Source of the DNA: Cryptomeria japonica
Lineage: Eukaryota; Streptophyta; Pinopsida; Cupressales; Cupressaceae
Assembly (NCBI RefSeq): GCF_030272615.1
Contig: NC_081415.1
Location: forward strand, 262,074,425 to 262,138,424
DNA: 64,000 bases
Direction: 5' to 3'
Shown: in pieces, positions 36,201-46,929 of the stretch
How positions within the stretch are numbered: the first letter of the stretch is position 1
Layout of the letters: each line of letters opens with the position of its first letter
The notes under the pieces: model-generated
The model's database searches: none
Seen by the model: the letters and a program-made list of their open reading frames with translations, nothing else
Told to the model about the DNA's origin: nothing
Program-made: the position numbers and the translations under genes

Positions 36201-36435
36201 ACCAGTCCTGAAAAAGAATTTGACCAAGGCATCAAAATTCTTATTCATCCGAGATGCCTTCCAAAAACAGGAGGTGGAATGGGAGATTGCTTTTGCTTCT
36301 TGTGCAGATGACTTGGACGGATGGGAATACAGGATCAATATGTTGCCACATGTCACCATGGAAGAGGGCGGCTCAATTGTGTCCAAATTCATTGAATACA
36401 CTGCTGCTCGGGAGGATAAGAATGTGCATTTCTAG
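33292..36435 (+). pseudogene. LTR-borne accessory gene, copy F1
   Basis: About 1,050 codons with premature stops. The N-terminal domain (open at 33435-34124, 229 residues) has GLDGFLPTPIA..MMRNG, FGIPSYNMTSYK, DYGDLILLLNRVMGSPQG, TWMYYFIDE and NWSKIISDNLEEQL. The middle (34847-35311) is acidic and Ser/Glu-rich. A DWLKER motif and a basic patch follow. The C-terminal part (35638-36435) is helical and probably coiled coil. The same gene occurs at 40798-51905 and, on the minus strand, at 42440-46696. Several TAG stops here (34201, 35890) are CAG in copy F2. Function unknown. The layout recalls env-like accessory proteins of plant retroelements. It may be distantly similar in build to plant mobile domain proteins (weak inference). 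Confidence 0.6.
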
Positions 36436-36577
36436 GAGATGGCTAATCACGTCACTTGTCTAGCTTGTGTTGTTCTCTAGTTTTATTTTGGGAAACTCTA
36501 TCTAGGGTTGTGTCGTCTTAATCTCAGCCGTTGATCTTGAATCGTTCTCAGCCTTTCATTTGTTTTTTCAGAAACAA

Positions 36578-36585
36578 TATATAAA
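36578..36585 (+). promoter_or_regulatory. TATA box of LTR1
   Basis: TATATAAA, followed by ACTCTCATTCTCTC. It recurs as TATATAAACTCTCG at 52047 in LTR2. Both lie about 828 bp before the LTR end. AATAATAAAA near 36650 may serve as the polyadenylation signal. Confidence 0.6.
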
Positions 36586-37411
36586 CTCTCATTCTCTCAT
36601 TTCATTGTGTTGTGGAGAGTTTTATGAAATTGTTGCTCAGAGCTACTTGAATAATAAAAAATTTCATTTGCAGATTTTGCTTTGAAGTCTTATTGTTATT
36701 AATTGGTTGCATGGTTGCATATCTTTCTTCAACAATAGATAGAATAGTTTGCTTAGAGTAAATTTGCTTTCAAAGTTGTTAGATGAATGAAGGATTTGAT
36801 AGTATAGATTTGTGAAATCTTGCTCATACTTTCTTTGGATGGATGATTTTTGTTCAATGTTTAAAGTTAGCCTGAGCTTATAATGTGGATGCTTTAACTT
36901 CTGCTTTGAGTAAATATTGTTCGATTGATGGTATTATTCACAAGTATGAAAATCTTGAGCACACCCTTAGAAGATTGCACTTGCTTTGCGTAGTTGTCCT
37001 AGCGTGGTGAAAAAAAGTACTGTTATTGGTTTTACCCAGTGTTTATTGTCTCTCGAGTTCATTAGGAGTAGCATAAACGTCTAAACCCTTATCCTTTTGC
37101 CTTTTTTTTTGAAATCCAAAATTTGAAAGTCCAAAAAAAACTAGAGAGCAGTTATTGCTAAATCCTTCAAAGTCCTAGTTTGTGACTAGTCTCAGTTGAG
37201 CGTAAGTAAGCCCCCCTTGTATTTCAGCATACATAACCACGAAGGCTATCCACATAAAGTCGCTCGTTCTCACATATAGACCTTGGAGTCGCCATGTGGT
37301 CTTTCTTTGCAATCTTGGCAAACGTAGTGATTTTGTTTAGGAGAGGGTAGAGTGTCCTCAACATTTTATCCTAAGTGTTTGGTGAATGATAAAACGTACA
37401 CCAACAAAAAG

Positions 37412-37428
37412 TGGCACTAGAAGGAGGG
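37412..37428 (+). promoter_or_regulatory. Putative primer-binding site after LTR1
   Basis: TGGCACTAGAAGGAGGG lies five bases after the CA end of LTR1. It starts TGG as expected for pairing with a tRNA CCA end. I cannot name the tRNA. LTR2 is followed by unrelated sequence, so the LTR boundary is sharp. Confidence 0.5.
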
Positions 37429-37485
37429 CGGAAACAACAACAATGAATTGCTATTCACAAGTTGAGGTAGTAGAGATGAAGAAGA

Positions 37486-40400
37486 ATGGTGTTGCCACAC
37501 GAGTTTCCTTTTGATCTACCGTTTGAGCAACCTGAACCAAGACAGCCCGACATTACTGATTAGTTGCATTCGCTTGCTTGGAAGGCTGAGACAGACTACG
37601 CTGAATTTAGACAAGTGAGCCGTGTTATTACTATTGAAGAAGAAAAGGGTCGACAAATTGAACAGGCAATTGAGAGAGATTTGGAAGAAACAAAGATTCT
37701 TGGCCCTTCAATCACAGATTCTTGAAGATACGCTCTTGAGCTAGTCAATTAGTCACTACCTAGTCACTCCCAATAAATCTAATTTTCCGCTCAAAATGAT
37801 GAAAGATGGGGCTTCCAATCATTTCGTTTGAACCAGGTAGAGATTCTGATCCTGTATTGCAACCAAACTTGGCCTTCCACGACAAGAAGGAAAATGTCAT
37901 TACAAAATTATACACCTTAGCATGGAGAGTAAGAAGAAACGCTCCTAATTGGTTTCGAATGCGCTTTATTCTCGAGGAAGAAGAAGAAATATCTGATCGC
38001 ATTGACGCTAATATTTGAAGAGAACACACAGCTAAAAGAACTCGAGAGCGAATCCTCAACCAGCTCCAACCTAGACACCTCTGCTAGCTCCTGCAGATCC
38101 ATAACCAGCACCTGAAATCCCTCAATAGAATTAAGAAAAGTCACACTGGATCGCATTAATTCTTTCTCACCGGACAAATTTCGAAGAGTCCTCAGATCAG
38201 CCCCGAGCTCATCCAAAGAGTTTGTGGAGTTGGAATCTTCAACCAGATCCAAGCAGAGGAGAAAGAAAGTTTTGCCAAGTGAAGAGACAGATCCACAAGG
38301 AGAGGAGATACCCATTGAAGACAATATTTCCAGTTTGTTTCAAACAACTGCTCCCAAAACTTCAATCCCTTGAGCTACACAATCAGATACACAAGAAACT
38401 CCAGTTCTAGGAACCTCGGTTCAAGAGGTTCCTATTCAAACAGTTCCATCGCCAATTGTATTACAGACTCCAATCCAAGCAGGAGTTCAACAAACAAACG
38501 TTCCAATGGCGTGGCGACTAGCTAATGCTTCACCTATGACCTTTCCTTTTTACCTTGACATGCCAAAGAATCCATAATAGTTTTGTTCCAAGTTTCGTAG
38601 TGGTGACCTAAGTCGCATTGCAGATGAACAAATCAAGATCTTTGAAGATCTCCTTCAGAACAAAGATATCCATGAAGAAGATGTCACTCGTATGTTGTTC
38701 CCATACACTTTCGATGAGGAGACCTCTTATTGGTATATCCGTTTGCCAGTTGACTCTATTCACAATTGGCAACAAATGAAGGATGCTTTCTTAGAAAAAT
38801 TCAGGGCGCCAATTTCCCCAACAGATTTGTATAGGCAATTTGTGGAAGTAAAGAGGCAAGAACACGAGCCAATTAGCACATTCAACAATAGATTCCACAA
38901 GGCCTACACAAGGTTGCGAGATCCTTACAACTTAGACAATGCTGCATCATTACCAGTTTATTACGCAGCCTTGGATCGCCTTACTGCTATGTTTGTAAAG
39001 TCTCAAAATCCGGCCCCAACAAATTTAAAAGAAGCATATGTTGCAGTAGTTACCGTCAGCAACGATTTAGGAGTAGGTATTGCTTCAGGGCCGCTCAACT
39101 ATTTGGGAAATCCTATAGTCCAAAATCAGATTCAAGATATCAATCGGGCATTGGCTCAGCATACACCTATGATGAATCTGGTTCCCACACCAAATAATCA
39201 ATTGGTTATTCATCTTGGAGGACCTCTTTCTCAAGCGTCACCACTACAGTCGGTGTATCTTCAAAATGCAACGACCTCAGTCCGAACTCAAGAAGAGAAG
39301 GATGAGATGAAAGAATTGATCGACCAGGTCAAGAAACTGTCTACCGAAGTTACATATTTGAGAAACTAGAACAATCAAATACAAAGTATGTAGCAAAATT
39401 ACCAGTCACACCAAGGGAATTATCAAGGTCAAAGTTCTGGATACTAGGGAGGCAATCAAGAGAATAATCCTAATTATCAAGGAAATAATCAAGGTTTTCG
39501 CAACAACAATCAAGGATTCCAAAGGAAAACATGTAATACTGCATTGAACAACGGGAACGTGCCTTCTCCCTTGGATAATCCGCCATCTTCCGATAAAGTG
39601 TTCTTAGCTGAAGTAGCACTATGAGGGTGGTGTAGATTGCACAACACTGATCAGCACAATGAATTAGATTGTTGCAAATTTCAAGTAGTAGTGAACATTT
39701 TCAAAAATGAGAAAATAAATACAGAAGATCCTCTGGTAACAAGATATGAATTGGTCCCCGCACCAAGATATGATCAAGCCCTTGTCCTTGAAAATGTCAG
39801 AGTATGCGCTGTACCAACCTAGTCAAAGGTTTCCACCCGCATCTGCAAATGGCTCAATGGAGGTGCCTCAATACCAAGCTGGATCGGAAACTTAGATCCC
39901 ACCAGATCAACCAACTACAATTAATGGTTACAATTTCCCTCCATTGTATAACAGTGTATTGGTGGAAGGAACTAGAGAAGTGCAAGCATTTCAATAGACG
40001 TCTGGAAACTCACTCAGGGTATATTAGAGGAATCCTCGCCAAAATGAGCCCTTAACCACGTCCATTGCTCCGAATAATTTCCAGACTTCACCAAATCCAA
40101 ATGCTACTAATGTCCCATCTCTTCCTAGAGACTCACTTGAATATCGCCAACAGAATGTCCAATCCAATGGGACGAGACAAGCTCCCATACCACAAGTTGA
40201 ACAAAGGTGACAAGTGACCCCTCAAGTGGAGCAAGCTCAAGCACAGACAAGGGATCGTCCTAGGGAAGAATTGAAAAGACTAAGTTCATACGTGCTGGAA
40301 GAATTTAAGAAAATCAGTTTAGCTTACCCTTGATTGAGTTGATGAAAGTTCTTGAGATTCGAGAAATAGTTTTAGGTAGTTTGATTGAAGTTATTACCCC

Positions 40401-40575
40401 AAGGAACACTCTGCAAAACATGCCGAACAAAAATGCACCCAATGCTCCAGCAAATACAAACATAGTTCAAGATGAACAAGGGATTCTAATTGACCCTCCG
40501 CAATAGCCTCCTAATTTTATGGGAATGGTTCAAACGTTGTCCGAAGTTTCAAAACAAGAAGACATAATGCCAGAA
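37486..40575 (+). pseudogene. gypsy gag of the giant-LTR element, decayed
   Basis: Begins MVLPHEFPFDLPFEQPEP. A retrotransposon gag core is open at 38692-39369, with TSYWYIRLPVDSIHNWQQM and LEKFRAPISPTDLYRQF, the typical Ty3/gypsy gag signature. A Gln/Asn-rich linker (39370-39560) follows, then WCRLHNTDQHNELDC, a Cys/His motif. A Gln/Pro-rich tail runs to about 40575, where the sequence jumps to the middle of LTR2. Many stops and frameshifts interrupt it. No protease, RT or integrase follows, implying a deletion at 40575/40576 or a non-autonomous element. Confidence 0.75.
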
Positions 40576-41038
40576 GTCTGACTGATTGCTTTCACCCTTT
40601 TTCTGTCTTATTCACTTATTCTCACAGAATTTACCAAATACTTGGCCAAATTCTCTCACTTTCAGTCTGATTTTTCACAAAATTATATCCTTTTGGCAGG
40701 CTAAAAGTGAGATTTTTGAGAAAAAGTTCCAAAGTTCAAGTTAAATTCTTCAATTTTCTCGAAAATAATATTAAGTTTTCATGTGTTTCGCAGGTTAATG
40801 ATTACAATTGGAGTAACCTTCAAGAAAAGCTCAAATGAAGTTTGCGAGTAAAGGGTTGCAGCTGGAATTAAAGATCAATTCCAAGTGGAAGAATGTCAAA
40901 AACACTAACTTCGGGCACATAGACTTCAAGGAATTTAGAAAAAGAATGTATGGGCTAGATGGATTTTTGCCAACACCCATTGCTCGCCGAATGATGAGAA
41001 ATGGCATCGTCCAAGTGGCCGTATGTCCACCAACTATG
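40576..41038 (+). mobile_element. LTR2 of the giant-LTR element, first surviving piece
   Basis: Matches 33078-33535: the TTTCACCCTTTTTCTGTCTTA block, the CATGTGTTTCGCAGGTTAATG acceptor/start and the first codons of the accessory gene (GHIDFKEFRKRMYGLDGF). It stops at CAACTATG (41038), where the 7.9-kb insertion begins, and resumes at 48908. Confidence 0.85.
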
Positions 41039-43471
41039 TGTTGACGTGTCTAAAATCGCTGAACTTACGACTTCATCCGGCTAAGGCAGAATAGAAATGC
41101 TAAGAATCCTATCCTCTCTTGAGATAAGGAAATCCCTAATGCTGTGTAAATTTGATCAATGGGGATTACCTCAATGTTTTGGTTGTTAGGTCTTGACTGC
41201 AGGATAGCTTAGTGGTTTGATGTGTTTTGCTGGAAACACAAAGGGGACTTAAGGTTAGACGGAATCGGTTTCGAACGAGTTCCCTAAAGTTCAACAGTCC
41301 TATATCATCTGATTTTGCTTGGATTGATACTATCTCAGCTTGACTGTATGGTTTCTTTTGATAAAAAGGGGGAAAAAGGAAGGGAAAAGAGATAGAGAAT
41401 ATCTAATTAATCTATCTAAGATAACATATTCAGGAAAATAGACGTAAACCTAAAAAAAACCAGATTTAACATTATCAGCTAATAAAGCACAATGTTGTAA
41501 AATCTAGTGCAATTTTCAAAGGGAGTTGAAATTTCATGCTACTAAACATAAATGCAGAACTTGACATCCATTCATTTGATGTTTAACAACCGAACTAAAC
41601 ACATAAATGGGTTTAGACTAACCATGCAGGGGGAAATGGCAATCAGCCAATCCTTAATGGTATGAACACCAAGGTTTCTATCAAATATTATCCCCAAAAT
41701 ACTATCTGAAAGCAAAATGCATAACAAGAATATTAAGTGGTGAAGAAGGAGACCATGCACTCACAAAGAAATAAGACAACTTTAATTTCCATTAATTCTA
41801 CATGAATTTCGCTAGAGTTTCAGCAACAATCTTAGACTTCTTACAAAAAATAAGGGAAAACCAACCCCTTTAAATAGAGTTTCAAAACTTAGATGAATAG
41901 CCAAGATTAAAACAAAACAAGTGGCCCAGATTCATCAATACAACATAGTACCCATGCCCATAAATGGGAGGCAAAATATCAACAACCACCAAAGGAGAAA
42001 CAATAACTACCTAAAAAGGGTAATTAATAACTACCAAAAAGCTGCTCAAAAGGTGCACATGCAGGGAGTTCAAGATTTACAACTGTTTTGGCAGTTAGAA
42101 ATGAACTCTATGGCCAAAAAATGCTTTTTAAGATTTTAAAAGAATTTTGCACTTTATGAAAGCACTTTTTCTTTTTCTGCTGTAGACCCTTTTTCTAGAA
42201 ATTCATCCTCGCCTTGCAAATACTCTTTTCAGAGGTCTCAACTTGCTGCACGCTCTGCCCGAACATATTCTTGAAATTTGACGCATAGCTGGAACAGCAC
42301 CATGCTTTGAGGCATAGGAGGATGGCATATTTTATATTACATACCCTCTAAGTGGCGATCTACATGCTTTAACCCATCCTTCCAGTCAGACCGATGAGCC
42401 TTAAAACATAAAGTCTGAATGCAATCCACTGGCAAACTCTAGGTCCTCTGTGGAGTACGCGACCTTATCAATTCTCAATCTATCCTCCCAATCTGGTTGC
42501 ACTTGGTCATCGGACAAACTATTTTTTCAGCCCAGAACCATTGATCGGAGGATCCTTCCACCAAGATCCCTCATGTCTTTCAAGATTTCCTCGCATTCCT
42601 CCTGCTCTTTATCATTGGTATCTTTTGTTTCACTCTTCATGGTGGCGGTCCAAAACCATTCTTTAAAGATGCTGATGTCATAGGGATCCAAGATAGCGGA
42701 CAATGTGGGAATCTGCGCGTGGGTCCAGAAAAGAGCCCTCATGAGGGGGAGAATTGTACCAACCACCTCATGAACCCTGAGACATTCCCTCTTTACCTTG
42801 AACAATTTGACCAGAATGGTCTCTCGGTGGTGGGCCATTTTCTTTACATCTTCAATGATCCGCTCTCCCTTTTCCTTAATGTCTCAAATCCATTCCTTGA
42901 CAGCTTTGGCAGTATCACGTACTCCTTCAAACTCTGTTGTAGTCCTTTGTGCCAATGCCAATGGGGGGACATGGGATTCAGGGGCATGTTGTAGCGGTCT
43001 TAGCAGGGGATCAATGTATCCCTCAGCCTACTCAGCACGAACTCGGTACATGTTTCTCTTAGTAGAGATTTCGTCGAGTTGACTGAGAATATTTTGCACG
43101 GAGTCCTTGAACTCCTCCCTTTCTTGCTCTTTGGTGGCTCGCCCTATCGAGACGGTTGTAATGCTATAATCGGCCAATGCAATTTGATCTACTGGCTTAT
43201 CGATAGGTGGGGTAGCGATATGGATGGTGCGGTTCCTTTGCTCATCCTTGGTGTGATCCGGGAGTAGGTCTTGGGCTTTTTCTTCCCTTTGGACTTTGTT
43301 TCCCTTATGCGAGAGAAAATATCCTCCAAGTCGATAGGTGACTTGGTGGCTGCCTTCCGCTGTGCACGAGCAACTAACCAATCTTGAGGGATGGCTTGCT
43401 CGGATGTTATGGCCAAATTTCCACTTTGCCCCTTAGAGGTCTCAGCTGGCTCACTGCCTATTTGCAATTGA

Positions 43472-44399
43472 TCTGTCATCAGCGTTACTAGGAGACCCGT
43501 CTCCAGTACCAGAGACGTCTCCGGAAACTTCTTGATGCATAAGGTGCTTTTGACTACCCCTGGAGACGCGTACCAGTTCCAGAGACCCGTCTCCAGTACC
43601 GGAGACGTCTCCGGTACCGGAGACGTCTCCGGAAACTTCTTGATGCATAAGGTGCTTTTGACTGCAGTCTCCAAAGTCTCCCGACCAAAAATTGATGTCT
43701 CCTCCTAAAAAACTTGGGGCAAAATGCAGTAAAAAGGCAAAAAAAAATTAAAATAAATAAATAAGAGAAGCTTATAGCATAGCGAAGTCGTAGGGAAATA
43801 ACTAATAAGGAAATTGTTTTGCAAAAAGACAAAAATCCATGCAAATCCATGCAAAGTTATAGTGATTGGATCTATTGATAGTGTAGACTTTTTGAGAGGA
43901 CTGATTTCTTATCATTGTAATAGTCTAAATAGAAATTGCCTTCACTATTTAGCGGACAATATTGAGTGTGCTCAACATCTATATTACCTTACTTTCACTA
44001 AACAATTTAGACTGGCTATTAACAGTATAAGCAATTTTAATTTCAATTTTTGTTCAATTTTAAAGTTAATGTTAAACTTTACCATTGTTCCTGTTTCAAA
44101 GTTCTTTGTCATGATATGTTTTAGAAATTATTAAATTATATTTAAAAAAAAATTGGCGTCTCCAAGTACCCTCGTCTCCTATTTTTGAAAATTAGTCGTA
44201 CCAGTACCGGTACCAGTCTCCGAAGTCTCCAAGTACCCCCGTCTCCTATTTTTGAAAATTAGTCGTACCAGTACCGATACCAGTCTCCGAAGTCTCCAAG
44301 TACCCCCGTCTCCTATTTTTGAAAATTAGTCGTATCAGTACCGATACCAGTCTCCGAAGTCTCCAAGTACCCCCATCTCCTGGTAACCTTGTCTGTCAT
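43472..44399. mobile_element. Non-autonomous hAT element (43480-44391), 8-bp TSD
   Basis: 912 bp, ends CAGCGTTACTAGGAGA and (reverse strand) CAAGGTTACCAGGAGA, 13 of 16 matching. Perfect 8-bp duplications TCTGTCAT lie at 43472-43479 and 44392-44399. Eight-base duplications and CA(G)-type ends define the hAT superfamily. There is no transposase. The left subterminal region has GTCTCC/GGAGAC-rich sequence and a duplicated segment (GGAAACTTCTTGATGCATAA twice). The right has 3.5 tandem 67-bp units. It lies in the accessory gene of the solo LTR. Confidence 0.9.
44158..44391. repeat. 67-bp subterminal tandem repeats of the hAT element
   Basis: Units at 44158-44224, 44225-44291 and 44292-44358, then a partial fourth at 44359-44391. 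Each starts GTCTCCAAGTACCC and holds GTCTCCTATTTTTGAAAATT and ACCAGTACCG. Units differ at only one to three positions. Subterminal repeats in hAT elements are typical transposase-binding sites. Confidence 0.9.
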
Positions 44400-46929
44400 A
44401 GAAGGAACAGATGCAATATCCAACCCTTTACTTATAGCTGAGTTCTCCCCTACCTCACTGAACAATTGTCGGGTATCCCCTTTTGATGGTTGCTCTTCAG
44501 TTCTGTCGGGCTTGTGGGTCTCATCCGCCTTTCGTTCTCCTTCGACGGTGGTGTCATCTTTGTTTGCACTACTCAGTTGTAATTCATGCCGACTCCCTTG
44601 GGTGAGTTCATTCATATCAGCCTCTTGATTAGGCGGAATTTCTCCTTCCTCAACTTGATTTCCAGGTTCACTAGAACCAATGATCCTTACCTCTGCATCT
44701 AGCTCATCTTGTGCTGGAGGATTATTAGCCTCAAATGCATCAACATCGCTCTGGGAGGGCGGAGCAGGTATATAGTCAAGCTCAACTACGTCATCCTCTG
44801 AACTGGGGTCTTTGGAGGACGAACTTACCTCAGGCCTTCTAATAGGGATCTTTTCCCTTCTAGTTCTTTTTGATGCCCGAGTCCCTCTATTAGCTCTGGC
44901 TTTCTTCCTCTTTTCGGGTTTCTCAACCTCTTCCTTCGGTGCACTTGAGGTTCCCTCATCATCCGAAGACTGGGAATCGAGACTGCCCATCATATGGTAT
45001 GTGAATTGAATTCCTTCATGGGTTAGTTTCTCAATTTGCTGGTGTAACCAATGATCGGTGTACCTTCCTGGAGCTGCCATAACTGCCTCAAAATCAGTAA
45101 TCGGATCCTGAGACCAATCAATGCCCGGCAAGAGGTACTTTACTGCCTCAAACTCCTGAACTTGCAAGCAATTGCCAGAATTTGTCACTTGATCCGGGAC
45201 TCGATGGTATTCATAAAGTCGCATGTGCTCAGACTTAACCTTGAATATTCACGCTGTCGGACCTCATAGTCATTGGAACAATTTCTCCAATAGTCCTCAA
45301 TTGATTCCTTTGCTTTGTAGCGCCTGCCATAGGCTCTTTTTGCCAAATTGTCATGGTCAAAACATTTCCTTGGGAAATGTTCTTGTAGGCCATAAGATGT
45401 TAATTTAGCAAGTGACTCATCGACTTGCACTGAATTCTTGAAATGCACATCGAGGCTACCCAAAATCATAGGGAAGATGAATCCGGACTGTTTCTTATTT
45501 GTGAGTAAGCTGCCTGCTGGATGTGCTTGCCTTGCAACTTCCATAAGAACTACTTTGTCTGTCGGATAGCGTGGAAGTTGGAACGAAACTCCCTCAAAGC
45601 CGGCTATCCGGATATAGGAGAACCTAGGGAATTGAATAAACCAGGCGCTGTACTTTTGTACCAAAATGGTAGCCTGCTTTGAGAGACTTATGTGCAATCC
45701 CCCCTGCATCAACTTGACTAGGCGCATTGTGAAGGCATCATTGACACGCTCATATTGACCAATTGCATAAGCTGGGTTGTTCTTTTCCCTTCGAGATATG
45801 TCGTAGTAATGTAGTTGAGGATAGCAGTTGTACACCCTGACTTGATTTGGGTTGTTCCCGATTTCACCCTTCTTGATCAATCCTTTTAGCGGCTGGTGTC
45901 GGGCGAACATATAAACCAGGTAAGAGGTCATGGTGAAGTACTTCTTTTCTTCAAGTTCAACTAGCTGGGTATGGATATTATCACTGATGATCTGGGCCCA
46001 ATCGAACTTGGATTTTCCGACAAAGTCCTGCTCCGTAAAGTAGAACATCCACTCTTCAAAAAGGTTAGACTGAGGGAGTCCCATAATCTGGCTGAGTAAG
46101 GTGACCATGAAACCAAGCTCATTATGAAAGTCGCTTCTGGGGGTCTTTTTACTGATTCTAATACTCCGAAGCCTTCTCTCCTTATACCATTCTTCGTTTA
46201 TCAATGTCCTGCATTTAGCAGGGTTCATGTCATAAGCAACTTGTGCTTCATCTATGGTTGTAGCAATGGGATTATCCAGGAATGGGATGTCAAATGCATC
46301 GCCAATGGCCTTAGGTGTGAAGTCAGCTAGCACCATATTTTCTAGAACCACTAGTCTGGTCTCTGGCTGATAATGTCGGGCAGCCTCAACTACTAGCTCA
46401 TAATTTTGCACGAATGGGGGAAATCCTGCTGCCTGAGCGATACCACTTTCCACCATCCGCCTAGGCTTGCCATAGGCATTAGGAGAATATACCCGGTCTC
46501 GGAAGTCCTGAATGTCTATGTGGCCCAAATCAGTATCACCTATGTTTTCCCATATGCTCTGAACTTTTGACTCCCTCAGTCCTCCTCTCTGATACTGGTA
46601 TTTCATCTTCTTGCCTTTACGGGGGTCAGATTTAGAGACCCGAGATGTTCCGGTTGCACTAGGCGTCTTTGAGGATTCTACCGCAGATTTAGGCATTTAT
46701 CCTGCACAACCAGACGCGGATTATGAGACGAGATGAAGGAAACAAACATGTTAGTCAAAATAGAGGATGATGTTAGCACATAAGGATCAATGGAAAACTG
46801 AAATTTGAAGAAGGTACGATGCTTCAACACAAGAGCCTGATTAATTTGGAAGTGAAATGCTATTAATTTCTTTTTTTTTTTTTTTAAATCTGTCACTTGG
46901 CTACAGTTCAATTTTCCAAAATGTTCAAA

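Larger units (their letters stand above)
30748..37406 (+). mobile_element. LTR1 of the giant-LTR element, about 6.66 kb
   Basis: Starts TGTTGTGACC..CACACATCGCCCC and ends AAAACGTACACCAACA, followed immediately by a primer-binding-site-like sequence. Within it, in order: a repeat-motif zone (31335-32440), a splice-acceptor-like site (33287), a gene of about 1,050 codons (33292-36435), a TATA box (36578) and about 830 bp to the end. Everything upstream of the TATA box would be U3. The last 4.3 kb recurs at 40576-41038 plus 48908-52873. Confidence 0.6.
42440..46696 (-). pseudogene. LTR-borne accessory gene, copy G, with hAT insertion
   Basis: ATG at 46696, five bases after GTGCAG. An open stretch of 503 residues runs to 45185: a basic head (MPKSAVESSK...KGKKMK), then GHIDIQDFRDRVYSPNAYGK, ESGIAQAAGFPPF, AIGDAFDIPF, EEWMFYFTEQDF and DWAQIISDNIHTQLVELEEK. 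A frameshift near 45200 leads into the acidic middle (45224-44400), with WLHQQIEKLTHEGIQFTYHM matching WVDQQVQVLRRR in F1/F2. The hAT element 43480-44391 splits it. The end reads IPQDWLVARAQRK and a helical C-terminus to about 42440 with few stops. This is the best-preserved copy of the family. Function unknown. Confidence 0.65.

Noticed and set aside
33078-41038. Simple 7.5-kb tandem duplication
   Set aside because: The repeated part ends exactly at a TG/CA-type LTR end followed by a primer-binding-like site and gag, so LTR structure explains it better.
43189-43850. Minus-strand frames running into the hAT element (repeated GDVSGTGD words)
   Set aside because: These arise from the GTCTCC repeats of the transposon. 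The genuine accessory-gene frame ends at the insertion point.
44158-44391. Satellite array
   Set aside because: Only 3.5 units, confined to one end of an element with hAT ends and target duplication.
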